64,000 nt of DNA, taken from an uncultured Draconibacterium sp. (GTDB taxonomy: Bacteria > Bacteroidota > Bacteroidia > Bacteroidales > Prolixibacteraceae). The stretch is taken from contig NZ_CAJXTC010000010.1 in NCBI RefSeq assembly GCF_913060805.1, forward strand, positions 78,797 through 142,796. Direction: 5' to 3'. Shown here one piece after another: positions 60,337 to 64,000 of this stretch (the stretch's first letter is position 1; the number at the start of each line of letters is the position of its first letter). Below the pieces are notes generated by a model. The model did no database searches and was not told where the DNA came from. It saw only the letters and a list, made by a program, of their open reading frames with translations. A program made the translations under genes and the position numbers.

Positions 60337-61380
60337 ATGAGTTTTAATATAGAAGACCATCCCCATAAAAGATATAACCCGTTAAATGGCGATTGGATTC
60401 TTGTGTCGCCACACAGGGCAAAACGGCCTTGGCAGGGACAGGTTGAAAAACCGGTTGTTGAAGAACGACCAAAGTACGATCCGAATTGTTACCTCTGCGC
60501 AGGTAACGAAAGAGCCGGAGGAAAAGTAAATCCTGATTATAAAGGAACCTTCGTATTTACCAACGATTTTAGTGCATTGCTTACCGATACTCCTGAAGGA
60601 GGTATCGACGATGGCGAACTGTTTCAGGCGCAAAGCGAAAGCGGTATTTGTAAGGTGATTTGCTTTAGCGAAGATCACAGCCTTACTATTCCTGAAATGG
60701 AAGTGACCGATATTCGAAAAGTAGTTGATTTGTGGTGTGAGCAATATACTGAGTTGGGCGAAAATCCTGCTATCAATTACGTGCAGATATTTGAGAACAA
60801 AGGCGCAATTATGGGTTGTTCAAATCCGCATCCGCACGGACAGATATGGTCGTCGAAAGGAATTCCTACTGAACCAGCAAAAGAAAGCAAAACGCAAAAA
60901 GAATATTTCGGGAAACATGGAAAAACCATGCTGCTCGACTATGTAAATGCAGAACTGGAAAAGAAAGAGCGTTTGCTCGATCAGAACGATTCGTTTGTGG
61001 CATTGATTCCATTTTGGGCGGTTTGGCCGTTCGAGGCAATGATCATCAGTAAACGACCTGTTCAGAATATTCTGGAACTGACAGATGCAGAACGAAGCGA
61101 TTTAGCAGATATCTACAAAAAACTAACTGTAATGTACGATAACCTGTTTGAAACATCGTTTGCATATTCTGCTGGACTGCACCAGGCGCCAACCGATGGC
61201 GAGGACCATCCGGAGTGGCATTTACACATGCATTTTTATCCGCCATTATTGCGCTCGGCAAGCGTTAAAAAGTTTATGGTTGGATACGAAATGCTAGGAA
61301 CCCCGCAACGTGATATTACGGCTGAAGGAGCTGCCAAAAGGTTGCGTGATTTGCCTAAGACTCATTTTAAAAAGAATTAA
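60337..61380 (+). CDS. galT: Galactose-1-phosphate uridylyltransferase
   Basis: 347 residues, usual GalT length. It exchanges UMP between UDP-glucose and galactose-1-P. Motifs: [13 protein letters not shown] near the N-terminus, [18 protein letters not shown] (zinc Cys pair), TNDFSALL, the catalytic NPHPHGQIW with His165-x-His167-x-Gln169, and the C-terminal [28 protein letters not shown]. It follows galK and precedes the transporter by 30 bp. galE is not in the window. Confidence 0.96.
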   Translation: MSFNIEDHPHKRYNPLNGDWILVSPHRAKRPWQGQVEKPVVEERPKYDPNCYLCAGNERAGGKVNPDYKGTFVFTNDFSALLTDTPEGGIDDGELFQAQSESGICKVICFSEDHSLTIPEMEVTDIRKVVDLWCEQYTELGENPAINYVQIFENKGAIMGCSNPHPHGQIWSSKGIPTEPAKESKTQKEYFGKHGKTMLLDYVNAELEKKERLLDQNDSFVALIPFWAVWPFEAMIISKRPVQNILELTDAERSDLADIYKKLTVMYDNLFETSFAYSAGLHQAPTDGEDHPEWHLHMHFYPPLLRSASVKKFMVGYEMLGTPQRDITAEGAAKRLRDLPKTHFKKN

Positions 61381-61410
61381 TTATTAATTACTTAAATCAA
61401 TAAAATTATT

Positions 61411-62712
61411 ATGGAAGCTAAAAAACAAAATTACACAGTGCCTATTATCATGATGATTCTGCTGTTTGGTATGATTGCATTCGTTACCAACCTGGCAGCT
61501 CCAATGGGTGTTGTGCTTAAATCACAATTCGGGGCGAGTAACTTTCAGGGAATGATGGGTAATGCCGCAAACTTTATTGCCTACGCCGTAATGGGAATTC
61601 CCGGTGGTCTTTTACTTCAGCGAATTGGTTATAAAAAGACTGCATTAATTGCAATTGCAGTTGGATTTGTTGGTGTTGGAATTCAATATTTATCGGGTCA
61701 TTCAAGCGAATCAATGGCATTTACTGTTTACCTGATCGGTGCATTTGTTGCAGGTTTCTCAATGACCCTGTTAAACACCGTTGTAAACCCAATGCTTAAT
61801 ACCCTTGGTGGTGAGGGAAATAAAGGAAACCAATTAATTCAGGTTGGAGGTTCTTTCAACTCTGTAATGGCTACTTTTACTCCTGCCTTTGTAGGTATTT
61901 TAATTGGATCGCAAGTTGCTAATGCCCGTATTACCGATATTTTCCCGGTGATGTACATTGCATTGGGTATTTTTGCTTTAGCTTTCTTTGTATTGTTAGC
62001 AGTTAACATTCCTGAACCTCACGTAAGTGCAGCGTCAGAATCAATCAAAAGTTTGATGGCAGGTGCTATGCAGTTCCGTCACTTCATCTTTGGTGCTATC
62101 GGTATTTTTGTTTACGTAGGTGTTGAAGTAGGAGTACCGGGAACGCTGATTTTCTGGTTGACTGATCCAAGTGCATCTATTGCGATAGACGCCGGTACCG
62201 CAGGTTCCGTAGCCGGAACTTATTGGTTGCTAATGCTTGTTGGCCGTTTGGTTGGAGCATCTATTGGAAGTACAGTATCGAGTAAAACGATGTTGACGGT
62301 TGCTTCATTTGTTGGTATGATATTCGTTCTTTTGGCAATTATTTTGCCTACATCTACTGTTGTAAGCATGCCGGTATTCCAGGCTCAAGGCAGTTCAATG
62401 TCATTTGCTTTTGCACAAGTTCCGATTAACGCCATGTTCCTTGTTTTAGTAGGACTTTGTACTTCAATTATGTGGGGTGGTATCTTTAACCTTGCTGTTG
62501 AAGGTTTGGGTAAATATGTTGCTGCTGCTTCAGGTATCTTTATGACACTTGTTGTAGGTGGTGGATTGCTTCCATTGGTACAGAATGCTGTTGCCGACGG
62601 TATCGGATTTCAGCCTTCGTACTGGGTACCATTCTTAGGATTGGCTTACCTGTTCTTCTATGCAACAGTTGGTAGTAAAGTAACTAAACGTGCCGAAAGT
62701 GTTAAACTTTAA
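61411..62712 (+). CDS. MFS sugar transporter (galactose/glucose permease-like)
   Basis: 433 residues, about 12 membrane helices, beginning IMMILLFGMIAFVTNLAAPMGVVLKSQFG. The GIPGGLLLQRIGYKKTALIAI motif (loop 2-3) and LLNTVVNPMLNTLGGEGNKGNQLIQVGGSFNSVMATFTPAFVG resemble the FucP/GluP group of the MFS, which use H+ or Na+. Its place at the end of the galactose operon makes galactose the likely substrate; the sugar cannot be told from sequence alone. A palindromic terminator follows. Confidence 0.9.
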   Translation: MEAKKQNYTVPIIMMILLFGMIAFVTNLAAPMGVVLKSQFGASNFQGMMGNAANFIAYAVMGIPGGLLLQRIGYKKTALIAIAVGFVGVGIQYLSGHSSESMAFTVYLIGAFVAGFSMTLLNTVVNPMLNTLGGEGNKGNQLIQVGGSFNSVMATFTPAFVGILIGSQVANARITDIFPVMYIALGIFALAFFVLLAVNIPEPHVSAASESIKSLMAGAMQFRHFIFGAIGIFVYVGVEVGVPGTLIFWLTDPSASIAIDAGTAGSVAGTYWLLMLVGRLVGASIGSTVSSKTMLTVASFVGMIFVLLAIILPTSTVVSMPVFQAQGSSMSFAFAQVPINAMFLVLVGLCTSIMWGGIFNLAVEGLGKYVAAASGIFMTLVVGGGLLPLVQNAVADGIGFQPSYWVPFLGLAYLFFYATVGSKVTKRAESVKL

Positions 62713-62767
62713 CGAGAATTAAACCTCACTTGTTGAGGATTTAAATATCAATTCGGGATTATCCCGG

Positions 62768-62801
62768 AAAGCCATCCGTCAGCTGACGGATGGCTTTTTT
62801 T
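62768..62801 (+). terminator. Terminator of the galactose operon
   Basis: Perfect palindrome at 62771-62794 (core CCGTCAGCTGACGG, extended by AAAGCCAT/ATGGCTTT), followed by seven T. The core resembles the repeat at 7141-7156. Confidence 0.88.
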
Positions 62802-62879
62802 ATGTCTCGGTAAAAGAAGTTTGGAAATGTAAGGTGTTGCATACACTTTTTTTTATTTTAGCACCACTTAATTACTACT

Positions 62880-63794
62880 ATGTACGATATTATCGGCGAT
62901 GTTCATGGTTATGCGGCCCAGCTAAAAAAGCTATTGTTAGAGATGGGCTACCGGAAAACGAATGGTAGTTATTCGCATCCTACCCGAAAAGCAATTTTTG
63001 TGGGCGATTTTATCAACCGCGGGCCTGAGATCAGAAAGACAATCCGGACGATTAAAGCGATGGTTGAAAACGGCCACGCTTACGCAGTGCTGGGTAATCA
63101 CGAACTCAATGCTATTATTTATCACCTGAAAGACAAACAGGGAAAATCAATTATTTCAAAACCGAGTAAATACTTTTTGTCGCTTTTTAAAACCATCAAC
63201 GAGTATTCGTCAGGATCAAAAGAACTGAATGAGCAATTGCGATGGATGCGCACTTTACCACTTTATCTCGATTTAGGCGAAATAAGGGTAGTGCACGCCT
63301 GTTGGTGCGAAGATGTCATTAAAGTTGCCGACTCGCTGTACGAAGATGGCCGGATAAGAAAGCGCGTGTTTCGTAAGGTGTATAAGAAATCAAGTTCGGA
63401 GGAAGCCCAAAGTGTGTGGCGGCTAACAAAAGGTGTGAACCTGAAATTACCGTCCGATCTGAGGGTGATGAGTAATAAAGGTGTTTCGCCGCGTTCTTTC
63501 CGCATTCGTTGGTGGGATAACCTGGAAGGAAAAACATTTAAAGAAGCTTCGTTTGAAAGTAAATATACGATGCCGTCGTATACCATTCCGCCGGAAATTG
63601 TACCGGAGACTTTTCCTTACCCCGATGATGCTCCTATTGTTTTCTTCGGACACTACTGCAGAGGGGCCGGACCGCACATAATAAAACACAATGTTTGTTG
63701 CGTTGATTCGTGTGTTGCGGGCACAAAATCACTTTTAGCGTATAGGTGGAGTGGCGAAAAGGAGCTAGATATGAATCATTTAGTGAAAATATAG
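62880..63794 (+). CDS. PPP-family metallophosphatase
   Basis: 304 residues with the calcineurin-like signature in order: MYDIIGDVHGYAAQL (GDxHG, residues 6-10), FVGDFINRGPEIRKTI (GDxxxRGP), YAVLGNHELNAIIYHL (GNHE), VVHACWCEDV (His), and FFGHYCRGAGP near the C-terminus (final His). This is the set that binds the two metals in serine/threonine-type phosphatases and in Ap4A hydrolases (ApaH/PrpE). Either protein phosphatase or dinucleotide polyphosphate hydrolase activity is possible. Single gene before a tRNA. Confidence 0.88.
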   Translation: MYDIIGDVHGYAAQLKKLLLEMGYRKTNGSYSHPTRKAIFVGDFINRGPEIRKTIRTIKAMVENGHAYAVLGNHELNAIIYHLKDKQGKSIISKPSKYFLSLFKTINEYSSGSKELNEQLRWMRTLPLYLDLGEIRVVHACWCEDVIKVADSLYEDGRIRKRVFRKVYKKSSSEEAQSVWRLTKGVNLKLPSDLRVMSNKGVSPRSFRIRWWDNLEGKTFKEASFESKYTMPSYTIPPEIVPETFPYPDDAPIVFFGHYCRGAGPHIIKHNVCCVDSCVAGTKSLLAYRWSGEKELDMNHLVKI

Positions 63795-63886
63795 AATTTT
63801 ATTTCCATGTATTGTTCTGATATTCAGGCGGATAAATAAAAAATCAAAAAATTATTTTTTTGTATTGCAGGTAAAAAAAGAAAGTA

Positions 63887-63894
63887 TATATTTG
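63887..63894 (+). promoter_or_regulatory. Promoter of the tRNA gene
   Basis: TATATTTG fits the -7 consensus, with TTG at 63865-63867 and a 19-bp spacer. It is 57 bp upstream of the tRNA 5' end. Confidence 0.55.
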
Positions 63895-63950
63895 CATCAC
63901 CTTTGCAAAGGGTAGCAAGCCCGGAAAAAAGGTAAAAGTTCTAAAAAAAC

Positions 63951-64000
63951 GGTGGCGTAGTTCAGTTGGTTAGAATGCCGGCCTGTCACGCCGGAGGTCG
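63951..64000 (+). tRNA. tRNA-Asp (GTC), 3' end cut by window
   Basis: GGTGGCG begins the acceptor stem, followed by the D arm (GTTC AGTTGGTTA GAAT), the anticodon arm CCGGC-CTGTCAC-GCCGG with anticodon GTC, and the variable loop AGGTC. The T arm and 3' acceptor strand lie beyond the window. Confidence 0.92.

Overview
This 64 kb window looks like chromosome from a free-living, probably marine or sediment, member of the Bacteroidota, most likely the Marinilabiliales/Prolixibacteraceae group; the placement below phylum is inference. Evidence for the phylum: a SusC/SusD pair run by an ECF sigma and FecR pair, a PorE-like (type IX secretion) protein, many promoters of the Bacteroidota form TTG-N17-22-TAnnTTTG, weak or absent Shine-Dalgarno sequences, and dispersed palindromic repeats of the GTCATTTCGA and CTTCGACTTCGCTCAG kinds.

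Layout. 1-7.7 kb: the end of an unknown gene, release factor 3 (prfC, minus), a GNAT acetyltransferase, an ovothiol synthase (ovoA), a class I amidotransferase-like secreted hydrolase, an SPFH/prohibitin protein and a hotdog thioesterase. 7.7-14.8 kb: a small acidic protein, the PorE-like protein, a PQQ-type beta-propeller, a stand-alone TonB receptor and an enolase-superfamily dipeptide epimerase. 14.8-15.5 kb: a non-coding segment bounded by two twin hairpins. 15.4-19.9 kb: the ilvD-ilvB-ilvN operon, with a complete translational attenuator (23-residue leader peptide with 12 Ile/Leu/Val codons, antiterminator and terminator). 20-23.3 kb: a lipoprotein with a CxxCH heme motif and beta-propeller, paired with a membrane protein. 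23.3-33.7 kb: a small polysaccharide-utilisation-type locus on the minus strand (GH29 fucosidase, ECF sigma, FecR, SusC, SusD, MFS transporter).

33.9-51.4 kb is the most coherent block: a peptidoglycan salvage regulon. A FadR-type repressor and a transglutaminase-like lipoprotein; an NlpC/P60 endopeptidase and L-Ala-D/L-Glu-type epimerase; MurQ and a BadF-type amino-sugar kinase (minus); and a long plus-strand operon with a secreted amidase interrupted by a golvesin-like domain, a GT2 glycosyltransferase, a HIT/GalT-like protein (DUF4922), a SpoIID-domain protein without a visible signal peptide, a GH9-polysaccharide deacetylase fusion, and an AmpG permease with a large soluble insert. Near-identical 18-bp palindromes (TTGTAATATGTAATACAA) sit on the promoters of the regulator, of the endopeptidase and of the divergent kinase/amidase pair, which ties the block into one predicted regulon. 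The cytoplasmic trio (GT2, HIT-like, SpoIID) has no role in the textbook recycling pathway and is the best candidate for undescribed biology.

51.4-51.8 kb holds an unexplained phased array: twelve TCCTG/CAGGA cores spaced 20-21 nt apart, with the orientation flipping in the middle. 51.8-56.4 kb: a TPR protein, a long-chain acyl-CoA synthetase and a MITE-like palindromic element. 56.4-62.8 kb: a galactose (Leloir) locus, galM divergent from gntR-galK-galT-sugar transporter, with a perfect 19-bp operator in two places. 62.9-64 kb: a PPP-type metallophosphatase and the 5' part of a tRNA-Asp cut by the window edge.
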